Below are positions 26,434 to 35,069 of a stretch of DNA of 64,000 nucleotides, piece by piece. A program made the position numbers and the translations under genes. Every line of letters begins with the position of its first letter. Position 1 is the stretch's first letter. Location: NCBI RefSeq assembly GCF_000826185.2, contig NZ_LN648875.1:546694-610693 (forward strand). The letters are read 5' to 3'. This stretch comes from Microbacterium gorillae (lineage in GTDB: Bacteria > Actinomycetota > Actinomycetes > Actinomycetales > Microbacteriaceae). The notes below the pieces were generated by a model. The model was not told the DNA's origin, made no database searches, and was given only the letters and a program-made list of their open reading frames with translations.

Positions 26434-27636
26434 ATGACCACACCCTCCCGGCGATCCCCCGCGGCCGCGATCGCCGCGGTGGTCGCGCTGTGCCTCGTCG
26501 CCACGGTGATGCGTCCCGCGATCACCGCCGTCGGTCCCCTGATCCCGGCGATGTCCGCTGACACGGGGATCCCGCTGGCGGTGCTCGGCGCGCTGTCAAC
26601 GGTGATCCTGTTGATCTGGACCGTCGTGTCACCGTTGACGCACGGTCTGGGCCGCCGCCTCGGCCTCGGCGGTGCCGTGCTGGCGGCGCTGATCGTGCTG
26701 GCGGTGGGGTGCGTCCTGCGCTCGATTCCCGGTTCGAGCCTCTGGCTGTGGATCGGCACCGGGTTCATCGGTGTCGCGCTGGCGATCGGCAACGTCCTTC
26801 TGCCCGCCGTCATCAAGAGGGACTTCCCCACCCGCGTCCCGCTGATGATGGGCGTCTACTCGGCCCTGCTCGGCGCGTCCGGTGCCGTGGGCTCCGGGCT
26901 CGCCGTGCCCTTGTCCGGGGTCGGCGGCGGCTCCGACTGGCGGCTCTCGCTCCTGCTGATCGGCGGCGGGCTCGTTCCGATCGCGATCATCGCGTGGGGC
27001 CTGGTCAGCCGACGCGAGATGCGTGCGCACCGCGCCGGAGGGACGGCGGCCGGCGGACTCGCCGGCATCTGGCGCGATCCGACCGCCTGGGCCGTGGCCG
27101 GCTACATGGGCGTGCAGTCCACCGTCTTCTACGTGCTGGTGACCTGGCTCGCGGCGGTGTCGGCGTCGACCGGACGCAGCGCCACGGTCGCGGGGCTCGA
27201 CGTCTCCGTGTTCCAGCTGGTCTCGCTCATCGGCGCGCTCGGGATCGCTCTCCTGATGCGCGGGCGCGGTGCCCGCCTGACGCCCGCGCTGACTCCGGTG
27301 GTCGGATTGATCGGGATCGTCGGGCTGATCGTCGCGCCCGCTGCCGTGGGCTTCTGGGTCATCCCACTCGGGCTGTTCTCCGGGTCCTCGTTGGGCATCT
27401 CGCTGACCCTCATGGCCGAGCGCGCCCGCGACCATCGGGCCGCCTCAGCGCTGTCCGGGATGTCGCAGTCCGTCGGCTACGCCATCGCCGCGATCGGGCC
27501 GCTGCTGTTCGGCGTGCTGCACACCGCGACCGGTGGGTGGACCGCGTCTCTGCTGATCCTCGTGGTCACGATGCTGGCCCAGATCGTCATCGGCGTCTTC
27601 GCCGCCCGCGACCGCTACGTCCTCGATCCCCGCTGA
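26434..27636 (+). CDS. MFS transporter, CynX/NimT type
   Basis: The protein has 400 residues and twelve predicted membrane helices. The N-terminal segments AIAAVVALCLVATVMRPAIT and AVGPLIPAMSADTGIPLAVL are typical of the CynX/NimT branch, which takes up or exports small anions such as cyanate and also serves in nitroimidazole resistance. The ATG at 26434 is chosen (AGGA 7 nt upstream; a CAGGAT -10-like box also lies 6 nt upstream). It is the last gene of the lig operon, so it may carry protocatechuate, a pathway intermediate or a toxic side product. Substrate and direction are unknown. Confidence 0.85.
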   Translation: MTTPSRRSPAAAIAAVVALCLVATVMRPAITAVGPLIPAMSADTGIPLAVLGALSTVILLIWTVVSPLTHGLGRRLGLGGAVLAALIVLAVGCVLRSIPGSSLWLWIGTGFIGVALAIGNVLLPAVIKRDFPTRVPLMMGVYSALLGASGAVGSGLAVPLSGVGGGSDWRLSLLLIGGGLVPIAIIAWGLVSRREMRAHRAGGTAAGGLAGIWRDPTAWAVAGYMGVQSTVFYVLVTWLAAVSASTGRSATVAGLDVSVFQLVSLIGALGIALLMRGRGARLTPALTPVVGLIGIVGLIVAPAAVGFWVIPLGLFSGSSLGISLTLMAERARDHRAASALSGMSQSVGYAIAAIGPLLFGVLHTATGGWTASLLILVVTMLAQIVIGVFAARDRYVLDPR

Positions 27637-27696
27637 CGGCATCCTCGATCAGCGAGCGCCGGCGAGACGGAACATCGCGACGGTCGCTGGCGACAG

Positions 27697-27737
27697 ACGC
27701 CTCGGGCCCGGCAGCGGTGCTGTCGGGCCCGAGGCGT
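27697..27737. terminator. Bidirectional terminator between the two convergent catabolic operons
   Basis: A long stem (ACGCCTCGGGCCCG, then GCAG, with complements and one G-T pair) encloses the loop CGGTG. It separates the lig operon from the facing flavoprotein operon. Confidence 0.85.
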
Positions 27738-27750
27738 ACGGACGTCGGGT

Positions 27751-29322
27751 TCAGGGGATGAACGTGAGGTCGGCCACGGGCGTGCCGAGGACCGAGCCCT
27801 TCTCCCCGACCGGCGTCAGATCCGTGCGCGGGGCGGCGTGCGCCGCGTTGCGTCCGGCGATCCGACCGGAGACCATGGCCCAGCCGATGTGCAGACCGTG
27901 GTTCAGCAGCTGCAGGCCACCCTGGCCGGTGGACCCGGCCGCGTACAGTCCCGGAACCGTCTCGCCCGCGGGCGTCGTGACGCGCAGCGTGGTGTCCACC
28001 GCGAGTCCGCCGTCCGCGAGGGTGATGTACGACTGCATCGGGCCGAGGGCGTAGAACGGACCCTCGCCGATCCCGGAACCGAACTTCGTCCGGCCGAACT
28101 CCGCGTCCTCGCCCGCGGCGTGGTTCGCCCGAGCCGTGCGGACGGTCTCGGCGAGCCCCGCCGCGTCGATTCCGGCCTTCTCGGCGAGCTCCGCGATCGT
28201 GTCGGCCTTGTAGAACATGTCCGGGCGGTAGCGCGCGTAGTCCTGCACGTACGCGTACGCGACGCCGGGGAAGGTCGAGACAGGGTTCGGCCAGGCGGAG
28301 AATTTCTGCGCCAGTGCTCCGTCGAAGACCATGTAGCCCTTGTTGCTGTCCGCGGCCACACCGCGGGCGAGCAGCTTGTCGGAGTCCTCGTTCGCGACCC
28401 GGCGACCGCGCTCGTTGACGAGGATCGCCCCGGCGGCGTACATGGTGTTGTTGGGGCCGACCCAGCTGGTCAGCGCACCGCGCATCAGCACACCGAGCAG
28501 CCGCGGCGGGAGCTTCTCCGCGACGAGGCGGATCATGCGCGAGATCGCCGGGTGGTTCGGCAGCAGCTTGATCGGGTCCGGGAACTTTCCGGGCGGGAAG
28601 CGCAGACCCTCGTACAGGCGATCCATCTGCAGCATCACGCCGCCGACGTCGCTGCCCAGGCGGAAGCCGTCACCGGTGTTGTTGACGTTGACCGCCGGCA
28701 CGCGTGCGGCGTCCTCACCGACGTACGCGGCCTTCATGTCCGTGGCGGCGGAGTAGTCGCCGGTCGCCAGCACGACGGCCCGGCGTCCGAGGTACTCCCG
28801 ACCCGCGACACGCGCCCCGATGATCTCGCCGTCCGCGTTGCGCAGCAGGCGCTCCACGCGGGCGCCGGTGACGATGGTCACGTCGCGCTTGCGCGCCTCG
28901 CGCAGGAGCGCGGTGATGTAGGCGCCCGAGTTCGGCAGCACGTTGTGCATGCGCGGCTTCTCGTACGGCGGTTCCGGCGTCGGACCGAGGAACTGCACGC
29001 CGATGCTGGAGAGCCACTCCAGCGTCGTGCCGGCGTTCTCGGCGAGCACGCGACGCAGCTCGACGTTCTCGCGCGCCTCGTCGGCGCCGTTGGCCGTCTT
29101 CATGTCCGCGATGAACAGCTCGATCGAGTCGTTCACGCCGGCCCGGTACTGGTAGGCGGTGTTGGCGGCCGTGAAGCTGCCGACGGACATGCCGGTGCTG
29201 CCACCGGGCTTGTCGCACTTCTCCAGCACGGTCACGGTCGCGCCGCTGGTGGCCGCGGAGATCGCGGCCACCAGGCCCGATCCGCCGCCGCCGATGACCA
29301 GGACGTCACTGGTGTTGCTCAT
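27751..29322 (-). CDS. FAD-dependent dehydrogenase, fumarate reductase/ketosteroid-dehydrogenase-like (flavoprotein 1)
   Basis: This 523-residue FAD_binding_2 protein has the dinucleotide fold VLVIGGGGSGLVAAISAATS with EKCDKPGGSTGMSVGSF. A long cap domain spans about 130-380, and the C-terminal flavin segment is PGLYAAGSTGQGGLQLLNHG. Relatives introduce or remove C=C bonds next to a carbonyl (fumarate reductase, 3-ketosteroid delta-1-dehydrogenase, 4-oxocyclohexanecarboxylate desaturases). The ATG at 29322 (GGAAAG 8 nt upstream) overlaps the stop of the upstream flavoprotein by 4 nt. It has no heme domain or export signal, so it is cytoplasmic. It probably desaturates a ring in the substrate imported by this operon. 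Confidence 0.8.
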   Translation of the reverse strand: MSNTSDVLVIGGGGSGLVAAISAATSGATVTVLEKCDKPGGSTGMSVGSFTAANTAYQYRAGVNDSIELFIADMKTANGADEARENVELRRVLAENAGTTLEWLSSIGVQFLGPTPEPPYEKPRMHNVLPNSGAYITALLREARKRDVTIVTGARVERLLRNADGEIIGARVAGREYLGRRAVVLATGDYSAATDMKAAYVGEDAARVPAVNVNNTGDGFRLGSDVGGVMLQMDRLYEGLRFPPGKFPDPIKLLPNHPAISRMIRLVAEKLPPRLLGVLMRGALTSWVGPNNTMYAAGAILVNERGRRVANEDSDKLLARGVAADSNKGYMVFDGALAQKFSAWPNPVSTFPGVAYAYVQDYARYRPDMFYKADTIAELAEKAGIDAAGLAETVRTARANHAAGEDAEFGRTKFGSGIGEGPFYALGPMQSYITLADGGLAVDTTLRVTTPAGETVPGLYAAGSTGQGGLQLLNHGLHIGWAMVSGRIAGRNAAHAAPRTDLTPVGEKGSVLGTPVADLTFIP

Positions 29323-30677
29323 GCTCGTGTCTTTCCGTCGAGGGCGCGGGCGGCCGCAGCGCGACCGGCCCATCGACCCGTGATGTAGGCGGGCGCAAGT
29401 CCACCCGCATAGCCGATGTTGGACAGGCCGCCGATGTCGGCACCCGCCGCGTACAGCCCGGGGATCGCGCGTCCGTCCGGGTCCAGAGCTTCACCGTCCG
29501 TGGAGATCGGCACGCCACCGAAGGTGAACGTGATCGAGGGCTGCACCATGATCGCGTGGAACGGTCCGGTCTGCGGCGCGCGTGCGCCCACCGAGACGGG
29601 GACGCCGAGCGCGGAACCACCGGTCTCCGCTGCGTCTGCGTAGGCCTCCAGCGTCCGAGTCAGTGCGACCCCGTCCACACCCCACGCGGCGATCTGCGGC
29701 ACGAGCTCGTCGAGGGTGTCGGCGCTGGCCCAGAGGCCCCCGACCTCCTTCGCGGTCTCGAAGCGGTCCGTCGCCCCGAGGCCCGGGAACGGCTCCTGCC
29801 GCGCCTCGGTCAGGTGCACGTGCTCGTCGAAGATCAGGACGCCGCGCGCCTCGGGCTGCGGAACCAGGGCCTGGTTGATGATCTCATCGCCCAGCGTCTC
29901 ATCCACGAACCGCTCACCGGCCAGGTTCACGAACACCGTGGATCCGGAGTAGTACTGCGAGTACGGCAGATAGTGCTCCGGCTCGAACGCCGCCAGCGGC
30001 CACGGCACCAGGTGCCCGTAGAACGAGGCCATGCTGCGGCTGCCCCCGGCGCCGGCGGCACGCGCGAGGCGCAGTCCGTCCCCGACGTTGCCGACGTGCG
30101 AGCGCGCCAGCAGGCGATCCGCCTGCGGGCCGACGTAGCGCGTCAGCAGTTCCGGGTCGCGCCCGAAGCCGCCCGATGCCAGCACGACGGACGGCGCGCG
30201 GAACTCCTGTGGCCCGTCCGCGGTCGCCGCGATCACGCCCACGACGGCACCGTCCTCGACGATCAGTTCCCGGACGGGAGCCCCGGCGACGACCATGCCG
30301 CCGGCATCCGTCACGGTGTCCCGACATGCGGCCAGGATCGCGTGGATGTCGGTGGAGTAGCCGATGCCGTAGGTCATGATGTCGGTCGTCGGCTCATCCG
30401 CGACGCGCGCACCCGTGGCGCGGACCTCCTCGATGGCGTCCGCGAAGTCCTCGACCAGACGCCGGCCCAGCACCGGGTTTCCGAGCGGGATGCGACGGTT
30501 GTACGCGTCCAGGTCCGGAGCCGTCCAGAGCATGCCGGCCGACAGCGCCGCCGATCCGCCGAACGTGTCGGACTTCTCCAGCAGCGCCACGCGGGCGCCC
30601 GACCGGGCCGCGGTGGCCGCGGCGGAGGACCCGCCGATGCCCGACCCGACCACGATGACGTCGAACGTGAGCGTCAT
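29319..30677 (-). CDS. FAD-dependent dehydrogenase, fumarate reductase-like (flavoprotein 2)
   Basis: The protein has 452 residues. The FAD motif is VIVVGSGIGGSSAAATAARS, with EKSDTFGGSAALSAGML next. The C-terminal segment is PGLYAAGADIGGLSNIGYAG followed by AYITGRWAGRAA. It is only distantly like the other two flavoproteins of the operon, so the three are not a fresh tandem duplication but separate paralogues with presumably separate steps. It overlaps its neighbours by 4 nt on both sides. An oxidase or desaturase role on a cyclic keto acid is inferred from family and setting. Confidence 0.8.
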   Translation of the reverse strand: MTLTFDVIVVGSGIGGSSAAATAARSGARVALLEKSDTFGGSAALSAGMLWTAPDLDAYNRRIPLGNPVLGRRLVEDFADAIEEVRATGARVADEPTTDIMTYGIGYSTDIHAILAACRDTVTDAGGMVVAGAPVRELIVEDGAVVGVIAATADGPQEFRAPSVVLASGGFGRDPELLTRYVGPQADRLLARSHVGNVGDGLRLARAAGAGGSRSMASFYGHLVPWPLAAFEPEHYLPYSQYYSGSTVFVNLAGERFVDETLGDEIINQALVPQPEARGVLIFDEHVHLTEARQEPFPGLGATDRFETAKEVGGLWASADTLDELVPQIAAWGVDGVALTRTLEAYADAAETGGSALGVPVSVGARAPQTGPFHAIMVQPSITFTFGGVPISTDGEALDPDGRAIPGLYAAGADIGGLSNIGYAGGLAPAYITGRWAGRAAAARALDGKTRA

Positions 30678-32053
30678 GCGGATGCCTTCGCGCGGCCGGC
30701 GGTGTTCCGGGCGACCTGCAGGCCGAACACGGCCCCCTTGCCGAGCGACGAGCCGGTCATGTAGGCCGCACCGTGGAATCCGCCGACGACCTCACCGATG
30801 GCGTACAGCCCGTCGATGACCTCACCGTCGACGTTCACGACCTGTGCCTCGGGCGTGGTCTTCACACCCGCGTACGTGGTCGTCATCAGGGACTTCGCCG
30901 GGTAGGCGTAGAACGGCGCCTGCACGATCGGGGTGAGCTCGCCCACGCCGTTGCACAGGCTCTCGCGGCCGACCTCGTCCGCGACGCCGTCGGTCGCGAC
31001 GCGGTTGTACCGCTCCACCGTCGCCACGAGCGCGTCCGCGTCCACACCGACGAGCTCGGCCAGCTCGGCCAACGTGTCCGCGTGGTGGATGTGACCGAGT
31101 CCCTCGATCATGTCCATGTCCTTCAGCGGAATGCCGGGGTGGGACTTCGCCCGCACGGTGGCGTCGAAGATCTGCACGCCGAGACCGTCCTGCTCATCCA
31201 GGACCGCACGACCAAGCGTCTTGTAGTCCTGCGACTCGTCCATGAATCGCTTGCCGGCACGGTTCACGACGATGGCGCCCATGTAGTACGCGGTGAGCAG
31301 CTCGTGCACGTCCCCGGTGTCCGGGTGTGATCCGTAGGTGCCGCTGACGGCGGACATGTCCGCCATGTCGGCGCCCAGACGCCAGGCCATGCGCAGGCCG
31401 TCGCCGGTGTTGCCCCGACCGCCGAACGGGATCGCGGCGAGCTGTTCGGGCGCGAAGATGCCGAGCAGCTCGGTTCCACGCGAGAATCCGCCGGTGGCCA
31501 GGACCACGCCGTGCCGGGCGATCACGTCGACCTCTCCGTCCGGGGACTGCAGACGCGCCCCCGTGACGGCCCCGTCGGCGTCCGTCAGCAGCTTCACGGC
31601 GCGGTGCTCGCGCAGCGTCGTTCCCCCGGCGGCTTCGAACTGCCGGTGCAGTTCGGCCATCACGTCGATGATCGCCGAGTTGTGGCTGCGCTTGGCGGAC
31701 TGACCGGAGCTGATCTCGATCTCCCGGAACTGCACACCGTGGTCCTTCAACCACCGGTACGCCTCGTCCTGGTGCTCGATGTACGCATCCAGCAGTGCCG
31801 GGTCACTGCGGTGCGAACCGACTTCCCAGAGGTCGCGGCGGAAGTCCTCCGCCGAGTCCTGCTCGCCCTGGGCGGCCTGCTCGTCCGTGCCGCTGAAGGC
31901 GAACCAGCCGCCACTCATCACGGTCGAGCCGCCGAGCGTCGCCGTCTTCTCGGCGAGGATGACATCAAGCCCCGCTTCGGCCGCGGCGGTCGCGGCGGTC
32001 TGGCCGGCGATGCCGCTGCCGAGGACCAGCAGGTCCGTCTCACGCGTCGTCAT
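30674..32053 (-). CDS. FAD-dependent dehydrogenase, fumarate reductase-like (flavoprotein 3)
   Basis: This 459-residue flavoprotein starts at the ATG that shares TGATG with the transporter stop; a GTG 3 nt earlier is an alternative. The motifs are LLVLGSGIAGQTAATAAAEA, AEKTATLGGSTVMSGGWFAF and, near the end, GLYAIGEVVGGFHGAAYMTG followed by SSLGKGAVFGLQVAR. This last segment is closest to soluble fumarate or urocanate reductase-type enzymes. The order transporter, flavoprotein 3, 2, 1 with 1-4-nt overlaps shows one transcript. Its reaction is not known. Desaturation or reduction of an unsaturated acid is expected. Confidence 0.8.
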   Translation of the reverse strand: MTTRETDLLVLGSGIAGQTAATAAAEAGLDVILAEKTATLGGSTVMSGGWFAFSGTDEQAAQGEQDSAEDFRRDLWEVGSHRSDPALLDAYIEHQDEAYRWLKDHGVQFREIEISSGQSAKRSHNSAIIDVMAELHRQFEAAGGTTLREHRAVKLLTDADGAVTGARLQSPDGEVDVIARHGVVLATGGFSRGTELLGIFAPEQLAAIPFGGRGNTGDGLRMAWRLGADMADMSAVSGTYGSHPDTGDVHELLTAYYMGAIVVNRAGKRFMDESQDYKTLGRAVLDEQDGLGVQIFDATVRAKSHPGIPLKDMDMIEGLGHIHHADTLAELAELVGVDADALVATVERYNRVATDGVADEVGRESLCNGVGELTPIVQAPFYAYPAKSLMTTTYAGVKTTPEAQVVNVDGEVIDGLYAIGEVVGGFHGAAYMTGSSLGKGAVFGLQVARNTAGRAKASA

Positions 32054-33378
32054 CACTTGACCCCCAGTTCGTCGAGCGGCGTCTTGTAGGTCTCACGTCC
32101 GGTCGCGACCGCGATCGCGGAGATCACGCAGGCGATGGAGGTGAACAGCGCCGCCGGCCACCAGGCGTTGCCGTTGGCGGAGGAGATCGCCTGGATGATG
32201 ACGGGCGAGAAGCCGGTCAGCACGAGGCCGAGCTGCAGTCCGACCGCCATGCCGGACACGCGGTAGCGGGTGCTGAACAACTCGGAGAAGTACGCCGGGT
32301 AGACCGAGTTGGTGGCGGCGAAACCGATCGAGATGCACAGGATCATGCCGACGAAGATCAGCCAGATGTTCGCCTGACCGACGGCGTAGAAGAACAGCCA
32401 CACCGCTGCCGCCCCGAAGAGATTGCCACCGATCAGCACGGGCTTCCGGCCGATCCTGTCGCTGAGCGATGCCGCCAGGGGCTGCGTGACCAGCGCGACG
32501 ACGTAGCCGGCGATGACGGCCCACAGCATGTGGCCGGACGGGATGCCGACGACGTTGGTCGCGTAGGTCAGGCCGTACACCGGAACGGTGGTGGAGATCA
32601 CGACGAGGAAGGCGGCGAAGATCACGCGGATGACGTCCCACGGCTGGTGCTTGAACACCTGAGCGAGGGGGAGCTTGGCGACGTGGCCGGACTCCTTCTC
32701 CTCCACGAACGCCTCCGGGTCGCGCACGGTGCGACGGATGATCAGGCCGACGATGAGGATCAGCGCGCTCAGCCAGAACGGCACGCGCCAGCCCCAGGAG
32801 AGCAGCTGGTCATCGGGCAGCGCTGCGACCCCGATGAAGGCGAGCGTGGCGAGGATGTAACCGACCCAGATCCCGTTGATGGCCCAGGAGGTGTACAGCG
32901 CGCGCTTGTTCTGCGGGGCGTGCTCCAGGGTCAGCGAGGAAGCGCCGGACAGCTCGCCGCCGACCGAAAGCCCCTGGCACAGGCGCATGAGCACCAGCAG
33001 GGTCGGCGCCAGCACGCCGACGGCGTTGAACGTGGGCAGGCAGCCGATGAGGAACGTCGAGATTCCCATCACCAGCAGGGTCAGGATCATGATGTTGCGG
33101 CGACCGAACTTGTCGCCGAGGTGTCCGGCCAGGATGCCGCCGAGAGGGCGCGCGAGGTAGGCGACGCCGTACAGGCCGAGCGAGTACAGCAGTCCGGTCG
33201 CGCCGCTGTCCGGGAAGAAGATGCGGGAGAACACCAGCGCCGACGCGGACGCGTAGATGTACATGTCGTAGTACTCGAGTGCGGAACCGACGAAGCCCGC
33301 GATCGAGGAGCGCTTGCTCTGGTTGCCCGGCGCGCGCATGCTCGCCGTTTCGGTGAGAAGTCCTGTCGTCTTCGACAT
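32053..33378 (-). CDS. MHS-family metabolite:H+ symporter (shikimate/dicarboxylate type)
   Basis: The protein has 441 residues and twelve predicted helices. It carries the metabolite:H+ symporter marks: GFVGSALEYYDMYIYASASA at helix 1, LARPLGGILAGHLGDKFGRR between helices 2 and 3, and MRLCQGLSVGGELSGASSL. Characterised members take up shikimate, citrate, alpha-ketoglutarate, proline/betaine or aromatic acids. Membership of an operon with SDRs and flavin desaturases points to a hydroxylated alicyclic acid. The ATG has AAGAAGGA 7 nt upstream. Confidence 0.88.
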   Translation of the reverse strand: MSKTTGLLTETASMRAPGNQSKRSSIAGFVGSALEYYDMYIYASASALVFSRIFFPDSGATGLLYSLGLYGVAYLARPLGGILAGHLGDKFGRRNIMILTLLVMGISTFLIGCLPTFNAVGVLAPTLLVLMRLCQGLSVGGELSGASSLTLEHAPQNKRALYTSWAINGIWVGYILATLAFIGVAALPDDQLLSWGWRVPFWLSALILIVGLIIRRTVRDPEAFVEEKESGHVAKLPLAQVFKHQPWDVIRVIFAAFLVVISTTVPVYGLTYATNVVGIPSGHMLWAVIAGYVVALVTQPLAASLSDRIGRKPVLIGGNLFGAAAVWLFFYAVGQANIWLIFVGMILCISIGFAATNSVYPAYFSELFSTRYRVSGMAVGLQLGLVLTGFSPVIIQAISSANGNAWWPAALFTSIACVISAIAVATGRETYKTPLDELGVK

Positions 33379-33423
33379 CAGATCGTCCTTCTTAGTGGGG
33401 TGGAGGGGAGGGAGGAACCTGCG

Positions 33424-34218
33424 TCAGCAGGTGAGGGCGCCGCCGTTGACGTCCAGGCTCGCGCCGGTGATGTAGGTGGCTTTGTCGCTGAGCAGGAACT
33501 CGATCGCGTCCGCGATCTCGCTCGGCTGCGCGAAGCGTGCCATCGGCACCTGACGGGTCATCGTCTCGGTCTCGACGGAGGGCATGCCGCCGAGCATCTG
33601 CGTCTGCACGAAACCGGGCGCGACGCCGTTGACCCGGATGTGTCGGCTGGAGAGCTCACGCGACAGCGACGCCGTGACGTTCTGCAGCGCGCCCTTGGAG
33701 GCCGCGTACGCGATGGAGGACGGCAGGAAGGGCGGGAACACGTCGTCCGGGAGTCCCCCGGTGCCCCACTTGGAGACGATGGAGAGGATGTTCACGACCG
33801 ACGCTGTGCCGTCCGTGGGCATCTTGTCGTACGCGGCCTGCATCAGCAGCAGAGGCGCCTTGACGTTGACGGCCATGACGAGGTCCCATTCCTCCGGCGA
33901 GACGTCGAAGAACGGACGCTTGCGGCCATTGTCCTTCGGCGAGATGCCGACGCCGTTGACGATCGCACGCAGGGCGCCGAGGTCGAGGGCGGCCGCGACG
34001 GCGCGCTCGTTGGCCTCGGGGGTGGTCAGGTCGCCGGCCACGGCGACGTGCGTGCCGGGCTCACCCGGCAGGGCGGCCGCCACCGCCGCGGCGGCCTCTG
34101 CGGACGCATCCGCGACGACGACGCGGTATCCCGCGTTCGCCAGGCGCTCGGAGACGACGCGGCCGATGCCGCCGGCACCACCGGTCACGATGGCGCTGCT
34201 CACGGTGTTCTGGGTCAT
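33424..34218 (-). CDS. Short-chain dehydrogenase/reductase (SDR 1)
   Basis: The 264-residue classical SDR has the cofactor motif AIVTGGAGGIGRVVSERLA, the NG-type motif IVNGVGISPKD (usually NNAG), and a catalytic Ser and Tyr-x3-Lys in NILSIVSKWG and IAYAASKGALQNV. The tail SDKATYITGASLDVNGGALT is the usual one. The insert LPDDVFPPFLPSS just before the active-site Tyr is longer than usual. It oxidises an alcohol to a ketone with NAD(P)+, or the reverse. The ATG at 34218 follows GGAG with 8 nt spacing and lies 11 nt after the upstream SDR stop. Confidence 0.88.
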   Translation of the reverse strand: MTQNTVSSAIVTGGAGGIGRVVSERLANAGYRVVVADASAEAAAAVAAALPGEPGTHVAVAGDLTTPEANERAVAAALDLGALRAIVNGVGISPKDNGRKRPFFDVSPEEWDLVMAVNVKAPLLLMQAAYDKMPTDGTASVVNILSIVSKWGTGGLPDDVFPPFLPSSIAYAASKGALQNVTASLSRELSSRHIRVNGVAPGFVQTQMLGGMPSVETETMTRQVPMARFAQPSEIADAIEFLLSDKATYITGASLDVNGGALTC

Positions 34219-34229
34219 GATGATGCTCC

Positions 34230-34967
34230 TCAGTAGTCGGCCCGACCGCCGGTGGCGTCGAAGACGAAACCGGTGGTGAACGAGGAATCGGGCGAGGCGA
34301 TGAACGAGACGAGACCGGCGATCTCGTCCACGGTGCCGAAACGGCCCATGGGGATGAGCGAGCGCTGCACGTCCCGGCGCTCGGGCGTCATGCCCTGGAT
34401 GAGCGGGGTCTCGATGGATGCCGGGGCGATCGCGTTGACGGTGACGCCGCTGGCCGCGTACTCCTTGCCGACCGACTTCACCAGGCCGATGACTCCGGCC
34501 TTGGATGCCGAGTAGGCCGCCATCTGGGGATTGCCCTCCTTGCCGGCGATCGAGGCGATGTGGATGATCCGCCCGTACCCCCGCGGCAGCAGGAGCGCGA
34601 GGGATGCTCGGGTCACCGCGAACGCACCGCCGAGGTTCAGGGCGATGATGCGCTCGAACGTGGACTGTTCGGTCTCCACCGTCGGGGTGACCGGGCCGAG
34701 GATGCCGGCGCAGTTGACGACCACGTCGACGCCGCCGAGTGCAGCGGCGGCACCGCCGATCGCGGCGGCGACCCCGTCCGCGTCCGTCACATCGATCGCC
34801 CCGGTGTACGCGGCGGGCTGATCGGCCGGCCAGTTCGCGGTGGCGAGGTCGAGGGCGGCGACGGTCATCCCGTCGGCGACGAGGCGTCGCACGACCGCGG
34901 CGCCCATCCCGCTGGAGGCACCCACCACGATCGCGGCACGCGGGGTGTCGAGGTTCTGCATCGTCAT
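34230..34967 (-). CDS. Short-chain dehydrogenase/reductase (SDR 2), first gene of the IclR-linked operon
   Basis: The 245-residue classical SDR has AIVVGASSGMGAAVVRRLVA (cofactor site), VNCAGILGPVTP, IASIAGKEGNPQMAAYSASK with the catalytic Ser, Tyr and Lys, and the tail SSFTTGFVFDATGGRADY. The ATG at 34967 is chosen because AGGAGG lies 5 nt upstream. It leads the operon SDR2-SDR1-MHS carrier-three flavoproteins and diverges from the iclR gene. The two SDRs are clearly different in sequence, so two separate ring hydroxyls, or oxidation at two stages, may be involved. Confidence 0.88.
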   Translation of the reverse strand: MTMQNLDTPRAAIVVGASSGMGAAVVRRLVADGMTVAALDLATANWPADQPAAYTGAIDVTDADGVAAAIGGAAAALGGVDVVVNCAGILGPVTPTVETEQSTFERIIALNLGGAFAVTRASLALLLPRGYGRIIHIASIAGKEGNPQMAAYSASKAGVIGLVKSVGKEYAASGVTVNAIAPASIETPLIQGMTPERRDVQRSLIPMGRFGTVDEIAGLVSFIASPDSSFTTGFVFDATGGRADY

Positions 34968-35019
34968 CGAAGCCTCCTGGAGCGTCATTGATTGGGGCAC
35001 GGAGCATTCCGGTCTGGCG

Positions 35020-35040
35020 ATTGTAGGAACAAGATTGCGA
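35020..35040 (-). promoter_or_regulatory. Predicted promoter of the SDR/flavoprotein operon
   Basis: On the minus strand TACAAT (35020-35025) is preceded, with 18 nt spacing, by TTGCGC (35044-35049), which lies inside operator 1. It drives SDR2 and the genes behind it. Confidence 0.55.
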
Positions 35041-35049
35041 TTAGCGCAA
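35035..35049. promoter_or_regulatory. IclR operator 1 (TTGCG-N5-CGCAA)
   Basis: This perfect inverted repeat covers the -35 regions of both divergent promoters. An identical pattern follows 31 bp away, which is three turns of the helix. Confidence 0.65.
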
Positions 35050-35056
35050 GAGTTGG

Positions 35057-35069
35057 TAACCTGTTTTGC
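35057..35069 (+). promoter_or_regulatory. Predicted leaderless -10 box of iclR (TAACCT, 7 nt before GTG)
   Basis: TAACCT (35057-35062) lies between the two operators and 7 nt before the GTG at 35070. The -35 (TTGCGA, 35035-35040) lies in operator 1. Confidence 0.5.

Noticed and set aside
27751..32053. Steroid degradation (KstD) cluster
   Set aside because: The fold is shared, but no other steroid genes (cholesterol oxidase, Hsa or Ksh enzymes) are present, and the neighbours are protocatechuate genes and an acid symporter.
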